Positions 12,165 through 20,128 of a stretch of DNA of 64,000 bases are shown here, in pieces. This stretch comes from PALSA-607 sp963737705. Its GTDB lineage: Bacteria > Actinomycetota > Actinomycetes > Acidothermales > Acidothermaceae. Each line of letters begins with the position of its first letter. Position 1 is the stretch's first letter. The DNA lies in contig CAVTTP010000005.1 of the NCBI GenBank assembly GCA_963737705.1, positions 62,001-126,000 of the forward strand, given 5' to 3'. The notes beneath the pieces are model-generated. The model saw only the letters and a program-made list of their open reading frames with translations, was not told the origin of the DNA and searched no databases. The translations under genes were made by a program, and so were the position numbers.

Positions 12165-12458
12165 ATGGGATCGGCGATGGCAGTACAGCAAAATCCGAAA
12201 CGGTTCCGCCTGCCGGACGGCAGCCGGTCCGTGCAGTCGCCGTGGGTGTGGCGAGGGTTCGCCTTCATGTCGTTGGTTGCACTCGGCATCTGCATCATCT
12301 CTGCGGTCGGCGGCCAGCTGTTCTTCGCCGCCGCATGGGCCTTCATCACGGCTGGCTGGTTCGCCATTGCGATGTGGCTGTGGCGCAAGCACATCCGTGA
12401 CGACGACCTCGCCTATCAGCAAATGCGGCAATCGAACAAGAGCGGGAGACGTGCATGA
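12165..12458 (+). CDS. Small two-helix membrane protein between amt and glnK
   Basis: Unrecognised 97-residue protein. After a polar N-terminus of about 28 residues it has two predicted membrane helices (FAFMSLVALGICIISAVGG and FFAAAWAFITAGWFAIAMWL), then a charged tail with basic residues (WRKHIRDDD). A GGAG element lies about 7 nt before the ATG. Its end overlaps the glnK start by 4 bp (ATGA), so it is co-translated with PII and lies only 61 nt after amt. The context suggests a role at the Amt-PII complex, but this is inference; no domain is recognised. Confidence 0.75.
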   Translation: MGSAMAVQQNPKRFRLPDGSRSVQSPWVWRGFAFMSLVALGICIISAVGGQLFFAAAWAFITAGWFAIAMWLWRKHIRDDDLAYQQMRQSNKSGRRA

Positions 12459-12793
12459 GACTGATCACGGCCGTGATCAAGCCGTTCAAGCTCGATGAGG
12501 TCAAAGCTGCTCTGCTCGAAGCCGGCGCGACCGGGATGACGACGAGCGAAGTGAGAGGCTTTGGTCGGCAACGAGGCCACACCGAGGTCTATCGCGGCGC
12601 CGAGTATGTGGTTGACCTAATTCCCAAGGTACGCATCGACATCCTTGTCGATGACGAGGACGCCGACAAAATCATCGACGCCATCGTTGCAAGCGCACGT
12701 ACCGGCAAGATCGGTGACGGCAAGGTCTGGTCCGTCCCGGTCGGCGACGTCGTCCGTGTGCGCACGGAGGAACACGGCGCCGGCGCAATCTGA
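12455..12793 (+). CDS. glnK: Nitrogen regulatory protein PII (GlnK)
   Basis: Trimeric sensor of ATP/ADP, 2-oxoglutarate and nitrogen status; 112 residues, the normal length. It begins MRLITAVIKPFKLDEV and carries a T-loop with GRQRGHTEVYRGAEY, where Tyr51 is conserved and is the usual modification site (adenylylated in actinobacteria), then the B-loop TGKIGDGKVW for nucleotide. The gene is coupled to the small membrane protein upstream. No glnD follows, unlike the common actinobacterial amt-glnK-glnD order; the operon ends at a strong hairpin. Confidence 0.95.
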   Translation: MRLITAVIKPFKLDEVKAALLEAGATGMTTSEVRGFGRQRGHTEVYRGAEYVVDLIPKVRIDILVDDEDADKIIDAIVASARTGKIGDGKVWSVPVGDVVRVRTEEHGAGAI

Positions 12794-12812
12794 CAGCAGC
12801 AATCTGACACCA
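12785..12812. repeat. 14-bp tandem duplication across the glnK stop codon
   Basis: GCAATCTGACAGCA (12785-12798) is followed directly by GCAATCTGACACCA (12799-12812), 13 of 14 identical. The glnK TGA (12791-12793) lies inside the first copy, so the second copy repeats the stop codon in the untranslated region. Confidence 0.85.
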
Positions 12813-12814
12813 GT

Positions 12815-12859
12815 AACTCAGCCCAGCGCATCCCCATCAGGGGGGCGCTGGGCTGAGTT
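12815..12859. terminator. Bidirectional hairpin terminator between convergent genes
   Basis: AACTCAGCCCAGCGC (12815-12829) pairs perfectly with GCGCTGGGCTGAGTT (12845-12859), a 15-bp stem; the 15-nt loop can itself pair CCCC with GGGG. There is no U-tract, which is common in high-GC actinomycetes. It ends glnK on the plus strand and contains the stop codon (12818-12820) and last codons of the minus-strand gene. Confidence 0.8.
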
Positions 12860-13354
12860 GCGTCGCGACCACCACCAAACTCCAGCAATCATCAGCAGCA
12901 GCAGCACGAAAAGAACACCGGCGCCGATGAAAGCGCGCCACGACGAGTGGGCACTCACCAGCGAACTCGCCAATGAGATGGACGTCGGGTGCTTGGGGTC
13001 CGCGACCGCCTGCACCACATCACCAGCTTGGTGGTTGATGTGGGAGCCGTCGATGACGGCGTGGTAGCTATGGCCGCCCAGCTCAAATGAGCCGCTGCAC
13101 TGGAAGTAGGCAACGGTGACTCCGGTGCCCGAAAGAATGCCGAGGCAGTCCGTCACGGTAACGTCCACCGGCACCCCACGACGCTGCAGACCGTCGATGC
13201 GTGCGTTCTTGTGCACCGCTTGAATCGCGAGCACCACCACGAGCACGGCGACCAGCCCGATGGCTAAGCCGACAACGACGCGGAACAGCCGACGGGGATC
13301 GACAACGCCGCCACCGCCGCGGATGTACCCCGGCGACGCCTCATCGGTCTGCAT
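12818..13354 (-). CDS. DUF3592-like two-helix membrane protein
   Basis: Predicted membrane protein of 178 residues with a helix near residues 24-45 and a second near 143-162. Between them is an extracytoplasmic domain of about 95 residues that includes two cysteines (TDCLG and YFQCSG) and the VPVDVTVTDC...YHAVIDG pattern seen in DUF3592 proteins. The tail is short and basic. Function is unknown. It converges on glnK, and its last codons form one arm of the shared hairpin. Confidence 0.7.
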   Translation of the reverse strand: MQTDEASPGYIRGGGGVVDPRRLFRVVVGLAIGLVAVLVVVLAIQAVHKNARIDGLQRRGVPVDVTVTDCLGILSGTGVTVAYFQCSGSFELGGHSYHAVIDGSHINHQAGDVVQAVADPKHPTSISLASSLVSAHSSWRAFIGAGVLFVLLLLMIAGVWWWSRRNSAQRPPDGDALG

Positions 13355-13406
13355 CGCCGAATCCTACCGACGCTTCGCGGCGAGGAGCGGCTAACGTTCT
13401 CGTGCC

Positions 13407-14690
13407 ATGGAACGTGACTCACTCTCCGTTGTCTCCGAGGCCTCGGCGCGCACGGGGGTACCCGCGGAGCACGTCCACCGCGGCTCGTTCCGGGCCCTGC
13501 GATCGAAACCGTTTCGGCTGTACTTCATCGGTCAGGTCGCCTCGGCCAGCGGTACGTTCCTGCAGCAGACAGCGATCGGCTGGCTGGTCTTGCAACTCAC
13601 CGGATCCGCCGCCTCACTGGGTCTGGTGCTCGCCGCGGGCGGCGTCCCGTCGCTGATTTTCGGCCCCTGGGGTGGCTCGATCGCCGATCGGGTCGACCTG
13701 CGAAAGCTGCTCATCGCGACGCAAGCTGCCTTCGGTTTGTTGGCCGCACTCCTGTGGGCGGTGGCGGCGTCGGGCTCGGCGTCCGTCGGCCTGGTCGTGA
13801 CCGTTGGCGTGATCGGCGGCTTCATCTCGATCGTCGACTCCCCCGCCCGGCAAGCGTTCGTCAGCTCGTTGGTGCCACCAGGCGACCTCGCGAGCGCGGT
13901 CAGTCTGAACGGCGTCGTCATGAACAGCGCGCGGGTGGTTGGTCCGGCAATTGCCGGCGCGCTGATCGTCACTGTTGGCACGACGCCTTGCTTCGCGGTG
14001 AACGCCATCTCTTACATTGCGGTCATCGCTGCGTTGCTCGCGATTCGTCCGCTCGCGTCGGTGCACAAGTCGACAACGAGCCCTGGCGGCGTGCGCGACG
14101 GCGTCCGGTACGCGCGCAGCCGCGAACAGCTGTGGCTGCCTCTGACGATGATGTCGCTGGTCGGGTTGCTTGCATTCAACTTCGCGGTGATCCTGCCGGT
14201 GTTCGCCAGCAAGACGTTCCATGGGTCGGGCGGCACCTACGGGCTGATGACAACAATGCTCAGCGTCGGTTCGATCGCCGGGTCGTTCAGTGTGGGTCTC
14301 ATCCACCACCCCCGGCGTATCTACCTCGTCGCGGCTTCGGCTGCCTTTGGCGTCTGTCTAGCAGCCACCGCAGCGGCGCCCAACATCGTCACAGCCTGCG
14401 TGGCACTCGTCGTCACAGGCGCAGCCGCGTTCTCGTTCGTGACCCTCACGTCCACGACGCTGCAACTACACTCCTCGTCGGCGTACCGCGGCAGGGTCAT
14501 GGCGCTGTTCGTGTTTGTGTACCTCGGTACCACGCCGATCGGCAGCGTGCTCTCTGGCTGGATCAGCTCGGCTGGTGGCCCTCGCATCGCCCTGCTCGTC
14601 GGAGCCGGCGCGTGTCTGATCGCCGCGCTCATCGGCTCGCGAGTGCACACCCCACCAAATCCGGATGCCGCCCTCACCGACCTGGTGTGA
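13407..14690 (+). CDS. MFS transporter (EntS-like, MFS_3)
   Basis: Twelve-helix major facilitator exporter of 427 residues. The N-terminal signature FGPWGGSIADRVDLRKLLIAT is the loop 2-3 motif of this group, and the sequence after it resembles the EntS/enterobactin-exporter subfamily often annotated as MFS_3. The ATG at 13407 opens a polar N-terminus of about 30 residues. The gene is followed 10 nt later by a LysE-type exporter gene, so the two may be cotranscribed. The substrate is unknown; siderophore or drug export are family possibilities only. Confidence 0.82.
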   Translation: MERDSLSVVSEASARTGVPAEHVHRGSFRALRSKPFRLYFIGQVASASGTFLQQTAIGWLVLQLTGSAASLGLVLAAGGVPSLIFGPWGGSIADRVDLRKLLIATQAAFGLLAALLWAVAASGSASVGLVVTVGVIGGFISIVDSPARQAFVSSLVPPGDLASAVSLNGVVMNSARVVGPAIAGALIVTVGTTPCFAVNAISYIAVIAALLAIRPLASVHKSTTSPGGVRDGVRYARSREQLWLPLTMMSLVGLLAFNFAVILPVFASKTFHGSGGTYGLMTTMLSVGSIAGSFSVGLIHHPRRIYLVAASAAFGVCLAATAAAPNIVTACVALVVTGAAAFSFVTLTSTTLQLHSSSAYRGRVMALFVFVYLGTTPIGSVLSGWISSAGGPRIALLVGAGACLIAALIGSRVHTPPNPDAALTDLV

Positions 14691-14700
14691 CAATGGCGCG

Positions 14701-15345
14701 ATGCTAACTTCGGCGGCGGTGCTCGGGGTCATGGCCGTTGCGTTGGCAATGGTTCTGACGCCCGGGCCAAACATGATGTACCTCGTGTCGCGCACTGTCA
14801 CTCAAGGTCGGCGCGCCGGCCTGATCTCGCTTGGCGGAATTGCGCTGGGTTTCTTGGTCTACCTCACTGCCACCAACGTTGGGCTCTCAGCTCTGTTCGT
14901 CGCGGTGCCCGATCTGTATCTCACGGTCAAGCTCGCTGGCGCGTGTTACCTCGGGTGGCTCGCCTTCAAAGCATTGCGACCCGGTGGTGCGTCTCTATTC
15001 GCGCCCACTCGACTGTCGCATGACTCAGGCCGACGTCTCTTCTCGATGGGCCTGATGACCGCGCTTCTCAACCCGAAGATCGCCATCATGTACCTGTCCC
15101 TGATCCCTCAGTTCGAGCGCCCAGCGCAAGGGCACTTGGCGCTACAGGGATTCACTCTTGGTGCGATCCAGATCCTGGTTTCGCTTACGGTCAATTTCTG
15201 CATCGTGCTGGCCGCCGGCACGATCGCCCGCGTACTCAGCGGGCGGCCAGGATGGGTCCGTGCACAGCGCTATGTGATGGGCACCGTGCTCGGCGCGCTC
15301 GCGATAAAGCTGCTCACCGACCACGGTCGGCCCAGCGTCGCGTAG
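14701..15345 (+). CDS. LysE-family amino-acid exporter
   Basis: Inner-membrane exporter of 214 residues with about six helices. The N-terminal motif LTPGPNMMYLVSRTVTQGRRAG is diagnostic of the LysE/RhtB family, and ALLNPKIAIMYLSLIPQF is the usual mid-protein motif. The ATG at 14701 begins just before the first helix; an upstream in-frame ATG overlaps the MFS gene and would add residues absent in the family. Family members export amino acids or homoserine lactones; the substrate here cannot be told. Confidence 0.88.
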   Translation: MLTSAAVLGVMAVALAMVLTPGPNMMYLVSRTVTQGRRAGLISLGGIALGFLVYLTATNVGLSALFVAVPDLYLTVKLAGACYLGWLAFKALRPGGASLFAPTRLSHDSGRRLFSMGLMTALLNPKIAIMYLSLIPQFERPAQGHLALQGFTLGAIQILVSLTVNFCIVLAAGTIARVLSGRPGWVRAQRYVMGTVLGALAIKLLTDHGRPSVA

Positions 15346-15369
15346 TCAGGCCGCGCGCCACCCAAAGCC

Positions 15370-16389
15370 TCAGGACTTCGCTGCCACCGTGTCAGCGAGT
15401 GCCGGAATCACTTTGTCGGCATACGCCTGCAGGGTCGCTTCTTTCGCGTCATGTTGCAGGTAGACCGCGAACTGGTCGACACCAAGCGCCTTCAACGCTC
15501 GCAACTTGTCGATGTGCTCGTCAGCGGTACCTAGCAGGCAGAAACGATCGACAATCTCGTCGGGCACGAAATCGGCGTGAGTGTTTCCGACTCGACCGTG
15601 TTCGTTGTAGTCGTAGCCTTGACGTCCCGCGATGTAATCGGTCAACGCCTGCGGCACCGGGCCGCCGTCCGCTCCGTATCGAGCGACGATGTCGGCGACG
15701 TGGTTGCCGACCATGCCGCCGAACCATCGGCATTGCTCGCGCTGGTGATTGATGTCGGTACCGACGTAGGCGGGTGCCGCGACGCAGATCTTCACCGATG
15801 CGGGATCGCGACCGGCCGCCACCGCAGCATCGCGCACCGCCTTGATGCTCCACTCGGCGACCGCGAGATCGGCGAGCTGCAAGATAAATCCGTCGCCGAC
15901 TTCGCCGGTGAGTGCAAGCGCCTTGGGACCGTACGCCGCGACGTAGATGTCGAGCCGGCTGTGCGGATTCCAGGTTAAGCGCAATGTGCTGTCCTTGTAT
16001 TGCGCCGCGTCGCCGTTGGCAAGCTTGCGAATGACGCCGATGGCCTCGCGAAGCTCAGAAAGCGTCACGGGCTTGCCGTTGATGACCCGCACCGCCGAGT
16101 CGCCACGCCCGATCCCGCACACCGTGCGGTTGCCGAACATCTCGTTCAGTGTGGCGAACGTTGATGCTGTGACCGTCCAGTCGCGAGTGGCTGGATTCGT
16201 GACCATCGGGCCGACGATGACGCGATGTGTCGCCGACAGGATCTGGCTGTAGATGACGTACGGCTCCTGCCATAGCAGGTGCGAGTCGAAGGTCCACACG
16301 TAGCCGAAGCCGGCCAACTCGGCCTGCTTGGCCAACTCGACCGTGCGCCATGCCGGCGGGTTGCATTGCAGCACGACGCCGAACTCCAT
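15370..16389 (-). CDS. LLM-class oxidoreductase of the pyrimidine/hydantoin operon
   Basis: TIM-barrel oxidoreductase of 339 residues using F420 or FMN. It begins MEFGVVLQCNPPAWRTVELA, has the WTFDSHLLW segment and the VCGIGRGDSAVRV cofactor-loop region, and keeps the IYVAAYGPKALALTGE segment of LLM enzymes. It resembles the LLM subfamily that co-occurs with dihydropyrimidinase genes in other bacteria (recalled, not checked). It is the last gene of the operon, 28 nt after the dihydropyrimidinase gene, so it probably acts on a pyrimidine or a downstream aldehyde. The exact reaction is unknown. Confidence 0.8.
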   Translation of the reverse strand: MEFGVVLQCNPPAWRTVELAKQAELAGFGYVWTFDSHLLWQEPYVIYSQILSATHRVIVGPMVTNPATRDWTVTASTFATLNEMFGNRTVCGIGRGDSAVRVINGKPVTLSELREAIGVIRKLANGDAAQYKDSTLRLTWNPHSRLDIYVAAYGPKALALTGEVGDGFILQLADLAVAEWSIKAVRDAAVAAGRDPASVKICVAAPAYVGTDINHQREQCRWFGGMVGNHVADIVARYGADGGPVPQALTDYIAGRQGYDYNEHGRVGNTHADFVPDEIVDRFCLLGTADEHIDKLRALKALGVDQFAVYLQHDAKEATLQAYADKVIPALADTVAAKS

Positions 16390-16417
16390 CGGTATGTCTC
16401 CCTTTTGTGAACAGCTG

Positions 16418-17833
16418 TTAGAGCAAGTACTGCGACTGGCCGCGCTTCAGGTAATGTCCGTGACCCTTCGATCCGACAAACTCACGATCGCGGACGACGA
16501 CGGTGCCGCGCGAGATGACGGTGTCGACTCGACCAGCGACCTCGAAGCCTTCCCACGCGGAGTAGTCCATGTTCATGTGATGAGTGTCGACGGAGATGCG
16601 CGTGGTCGCGTTCGGGTCGTACACCACGACATCGGCGTCGGAACCGGGTGCGATCACGCCCTTGCGTGGATAGAGGCCGAACATCCGGGCGGGCGTCGTT
16701 GAGCACAGCTCCACCCAGCGGGCGAGAGTGATCTGGCCGTCGACGACACCTTGGTAGATCAGGTCCATCCGGTGCTCGACGCCGCCGATCCCGTTCGGAA
16801 TCTTGGAGAAGTCGCCAATGCCGAGCTCCTTCTGCTCCTTCATACAGAACGGGCAGTGATCGGTGCTGACAACCGAAAGGTCGTTGGTGCGCAGCGCCTT
16901 CCACAACTCGTGCTGGTGCCCTTCGGCGCGTGAACGCAACGGCGTTGAGCACACGTACTTCGCACCCTCGAAATCCGGCGCCGACAAGTGTTCTTCCAGC
17001 GAGAGGTAGAGATACTGCGGACACGTCTCGCCGAAGACATTCCAACCGTCGTCGCGAGCAGCGGCCAACGTCGCGACCGCCTGCTTCGCCGACATGTGCA
17101 CGATGTACAGCGGCGCGCCGGTCATCCGCGCGAGCATGATTGCGCGGTGGGTGGCCTCTTCCTCGGTCTCCCACGGCCTGGTGAGCCCGTGGTAGCGCGG
17201 CGCGGTGTCGCCGCGCGCGATGGCCTGCGCAACAAGCACGTCAATGGCAATGCCGTTCTCCGCATGCATCATGACCAGCGAGCCGTTGGCCGCAGCCGTC
17301 TGCATCGCGCGCACGATCTGGCCATCGTCGGAGTAGAAGACGCCTGGGTACGCCATGAACAACTTGATACTGGTGATGCCTTCGCTGACCAGCTCGTCCA
17401 TGGCCTTCAACGACTCATCATCGACCCCACCGATGATCTGGTGGAATCCGTAGTCGATCGCACAGTTGCCGTCAGCCTTTTCGTGCCACGCGGCCAAGCC
17501 GTCGAGCACCCGCTCGCCGGTGCGCTGGATCGCGAAGTCGATGATGGTCGTCGTACCGCCCCATGCCGCAGCGCGGGTGCCGGTCTCGAAGGTGTCCGAT
17601 GCTTGCGTCCCGCCGAATGGCATCTGCATGTGCGTATGTCCGTCGACACCGCCAGGCACGACGTACTTGCCGGCCGCGTCGATGACGACGTCGGCGCTCG
17701 ATTCGAGATCGGCGCCAAGCCTCGTCGTCCCAGGTTCGAGAAGTGCGACGATGCGCTCACCGTCGATCAACACGTCAGCAGCAATCGCACCCGTCGGACT
17801 CACAACGGTGCCGTTCTTCACCAGGATCGTCAT
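16418..17833 (-). CDS. hydA: Dihydropyrimidinase / hydantoinase
   Basis: Opens the ring of dihydrouracil, dihydrothymine or hydantoins to N-carbamoyl products. The 471-residue amidohydrolase has the metal motif GGVDGHTHMQMPF (family HxH), the lysine that becomes carboxylated in SIKLFMAYPG, metal His residues in MMHAENG and LYIVHMS, and a late STDHCPF motif with the catalytic Asp. It begins ten nucleotides after the carbon-nitrogen hydrolase gene, which would act on the carbamoyl product. No dihydropyrimidine dehydrogenase gene is within the window. Confidence 0.92.
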   Translation of the reverse strand: MTILVKNGTVVSPTGAIAADVLIDGERIVALLEPGTTRLGADLESSADVVIDAAGKYVVPGGVDGHTHMQMPFGGTQASDTFETGTRAAAWGGTTTIIDFAIQRTGERVLDGLAAWHEKADGNCAIDYGFHQIIGGVDDESLKAMDELVSEGITSIKLFMAYPGVFYSDDGQIVRAMQTAAANGSLVMMHAENGIAIDVLVAQAIARGDTAPRYHGLTRPWETEEEATHRAIMLARMTGAPLYIVHMSAKQAVATLAAARDDGWNVFGETCPQYLYLSLEEHLSAPDFEGAKYVCSTPLRSRAEGHQHELWKALRTNDLSVVSTDHCPFCMKEQKELGIGDFSKIPNGIGGVEHRMDLIYQGVVDGQITLARWVELCSTTPARMFGLYPRKGVIAPGSDADVVVYDPNATTRISVDTHHMNMDYSAWEGFEVAGRVDTVISRGTVVVRDREFVGSKGHGHYLKRGQSQYLL

Positions 17834-17842
17834 GTCGCTTCC

Positions 17843-18679
17843 CTAAGGCCGGGTGAGGTCGCCATACGCCTCAGGGCGCCGGTCGCGATAGAACGCCCAG
17901 CGATTGCGAACCTCGGTCAACAAATCCATGTCGAGGTCGCGGACGACCAGGTCGGGTGAGTAGGGGTCGCCGACATCGCCGACGAACTTGCCCTCGGGGT
18001 CAACGAAGTACGTTGTGCCGTAGAAGTCGTCATCACCGAGATCCTCGACGCCGACCCGGTTGATCGCGCCGATGAAGTACTCGTTCGCGACCGCTGCGGC
18101 CGGCTGCTCGAGCTTCCAGAGGTACGACGAAAGACCGCGCGACGTAGCTGACGGATTGAAGACAATCTGTGCGCCGTTGAGGCCGAGCGCACGCCAGCCT
18201 TCAGGAAAGTGTCGGTCGTAGCAGATGTAGACACCGATCTTGCCGATCGCAGTGTCGAACACCGGGAAGCCGAGGTTGCCGGGCCGGAAGTAGAACTTCT
18301 CCCAGAAGCCGTTGATGTTCGGGATGTGGTGCTTGCGGTACTTGCCGAGGTACTTGCCGTCGGCGTCGACAACTGCGGCGGTGTTGTACAAGACGCCGGG
18401 CTGCTCCTGCTCGTACATGGGCAGGATCATCACGATTCCAAGTTCGGCGGCGAGCGCCTGGAACCGCTCAGTGGTCGGGCCAGGGATCGATTCCGCGTAG
18501 GAGTAGTACGCGGCATCTTGCACTTGGCAGAAGTAGGGACCATAGAAGAGTTCCTGGAAGCAGATCGCCTGGGCGCCCTGCGCGGCCGCCTTCCTGGCGT
18601 AGTCCTCGTGAGCCACAATCATCGACTCTTTGTCGCCCGTCCAGCTGGTCTGCACAAGAGCCGCGCGAATGATCGCCAT
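17843..18679 (-). CDS. Carbon-nitrogen hydrolase (beta-ureidopropionase / N-carbamoyl amidohydrolase)
   Basis: Nitrilase-superfamily amidase of 278 residues that should release ammonia and CO2 from an N-carbamoyl acid. The Glu-Lys-Cys triad is visible: Glu in CFQELFYGPYF (near 43), Lys in KYRKHHIPN (near 115) and Cys in GVYICYDRHFPEGWR (near 153). The length and the segment DRHFPEGWRALGLNGAQ match beta-ureidopropionase and N-carbamoylputrescine amidase types. As first gene of the operon with dihydropyrimidinase it fits the third step of reductive pyrimidine breakdown. Confidence 0.88.
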   Translation of the reverse strand: MAIIRAALVQTSWTGDKESMIVAHEDYARKAAAQGAQAICFQELFYGPYFCQVQDAAYYSYAESIPGPTTERFQALAAELGIVMILPMYEQEQPGVLYNTAAVVDADGKYLGKYRKHHIPNINGFWEKFYFRPGNLGFPVFDTAIGKIGVYICYDRHFPEGWRALGLNGAQIVFNPSATSRGLSSYLWKLEQPAAAVANEYFIGAINRVGVEDLGDDDFYGTTYFVDPEGKFVGDVGDPYSPDLVVRDLDMDLLTEVRNRWAFYRDRRPEAYGDLTRP

Positions 18680-18789
18680 CGCCTGTTCCTCCCCGATGCC
18701 GCAGTACGGGTCCTGACCGAGATACGGAAGCTTACCTACGGCCCAAGCGGATAGGCTCGCGTCCAGCTACCAACATGAGGAGCGATCCC

Positions 18790-19236
18790 GTGCCCGGTCA
18801 ATACAGTGGGTCTGCCGTAGTCAATCGCCCGATCGACGAGGTCTTTGCGTACCTCGCCGCCGGCACCAACGACCCCAAGTTCAGTCCGCGAATCCTCGAG
18901 ATCCGCAAGGAGCCCGATGGCCCGTCGGCGTTGGGCACGATCTTCGTAAGCAGGGCCAAGGACGCCGGCTTAAAGTCGAATCGCCGGTTCGAGTTAACCG
19001 GTTTTTCAGCGCCCACCACGATTCGTTGGACGGAACGGTCAAAGAACCTGGTGACAGTCACCGAAGGTGGCTACGACCTCGAGGATCTGGGCAACGGGCA
19101 GACCAAGGTCACAATCTTCAACTCCTTCGCCGGCCACGGCTTCGGCAAGGTCATCGTCGGTTCAGCTCTGAAGGCCGCTAAGAAGGACGCCGACGCGTTC
19201 GCGCAGCGCATCAAGGCCGCGGTCGAAGCCAGCTAG
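18790..19236 (+). CDS. SRPBCC (START/Bet v1-like) protein
   Basis: Small helix-grip protein of 148 residues. It shows the usual START-fold opening (YSGSAVVNRPIDEVFAYLA), central strands, and a long C-terminal helix (LKAAKKDADAFAQRIKAA). Such proteins bind hydrophobic ligands or act as polyketide cyclases. The GTG at 18790 has AGGAG seven nt upstream; an ATG at 18775 lies within that ribosome site and is less likely. It stands alone, divergent from the pyrimidine operon, and its ligand is unknown. Confidence 0.8.
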   Translation: MPGQYSGSAVVNRPIDEVFAYLAAGTNDPKFSPRILEIRKEPDGPSALGTIFVSRAKDAGLKSNRRFELTGFSAPTTIRWTERSKNLVTVTEGGYDLEDLGNGQTKVTIFNSFAGHGFGKVIVGSALKAAKKDADAFAQRIKAAVEAS

Positions 19237-19383
19237 CTGTGCGGGCGGTAGTGCCAGACCTCGCGTCGGCGCTACAGTTCGGCCGACACGGGGGCTCGAG
19301 AAGACCTCCGTAGAAGGCCTCGGGGTCGGGTTCGCTTGACTGCGGCGAGGCACCCGTCACGCCGAGGCCAAAGGAAGCTCCCG

Positions 19384-20127
19384 ATGACCGAGCCGACCGA
19401 TCCCAACGAGGCAGCGGCACCGCCGCCCGCCTACGAGCCGCCGCCGTCCTATCAGCCGCCGCCGGCTTACGAGCCGCCACCGCAGACGGGGCCTCCGCCG
19501 TCCTACCAGCAGCCACCGCCGAGTTACCAACCACCGCCGGGTTACCAACCGCCGCCGTCCTACCAGCAGCCGCCGCCGAACTACCAAGCGCCGCCGTCTT
19601 ATCAGCAGCCGCCGCAGTACGGGCAGCAACCACCGCCGTACCAACAGCATCCGGGTTACCAGCAGGCGCCGCCCGTTCAGCCGGGATATGGCTACGGACA
19701 GATGGCCCCGACCAACGTCCCGCCGGGAATGTACTTCGACCCGACTAGCGGGCTGATGCTGCCAAACGGCACCCAGTTGGCCAGCGTCGGTCGACGCATT
19801 GGTGCGTACTTCCTGGCGATCCCGCTGGCCATCGTGACCCTGGGCATCGGGTACCTCATCTGGGGACTGATCGTCTGGCGCCGCGGCACGACACCGGCGC
19901 TGTCGGTGCTGCACATGAAGGCGTGGCGTCCCACTCAGAACAAGCCTGCGTCGTGGGGCTACATGGCACTGCGGGAGATCATCGGCCGAATCGTCGATGG
20001 CATTCTCAGCGTCATCACCCTGCTTATCTCATTCATCATGTTCGTGAGCGGCAAGCAGCACCAGTCGTTACACGATCTCGTCGCCGGGACGGTCGTCTTG
20101 TACGACCCGAACAAGGTTCTGCGCTAG
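19384..20127 (+). CDS. RDD-family membrane protein with proline-rich PPxY repeats
   Basis: 247 residues. The first 105 or so are low-complexity, with more than ten repeats of the type PPPSYQ/PPPAYE/PPPGYQ, then a YGYGQ segment. An RDD domain follows with the Arg of SVGRRIGAYFLAIPL, three membrane helices and a conserved terminal QSLHDLVAGTVVLYD. The ATG at 19384 has AAAGGAAG eight nt upstream. RDD proteins are poorly understood membrane proteins, some linked to cation exchange. It ends one base before the convergent MFS gene. Confidence 0.85.
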   Translation: MTEPTDPNEAAAPPPAYEPPPSYQPPPAYEPPPQTGPPPSYQQPPPSYQPPPGYQPPPSYQQPPPNYQAPPSYQQPPQYGQQPPPYQQHPGYQQAPPVQPGYGYGQMAPTNVPPGMYFDPTSGLMLPNGTQLASVGRRIGAYFLAIPLAIVTLGIGYLIWGLIVWRRGTTPALSVLHMKAWRPTQNKPASWGYMALREIIGRIVDGILSVITLLISFIMFVSGKQHQSLHDLVAGTVVLYDPNKVLR

Positions 20128-20128
20128 G

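Noticed and set aside
16418..17833. Allantoinase or dihydroorotase identity for the amidohydrolase
   Set aside because: The neighbouring N-carbamoyl hydrolase and the length of 471 residues fit dihydropyrimidinase or hydantoinase better; no purine-degradation genes are present.
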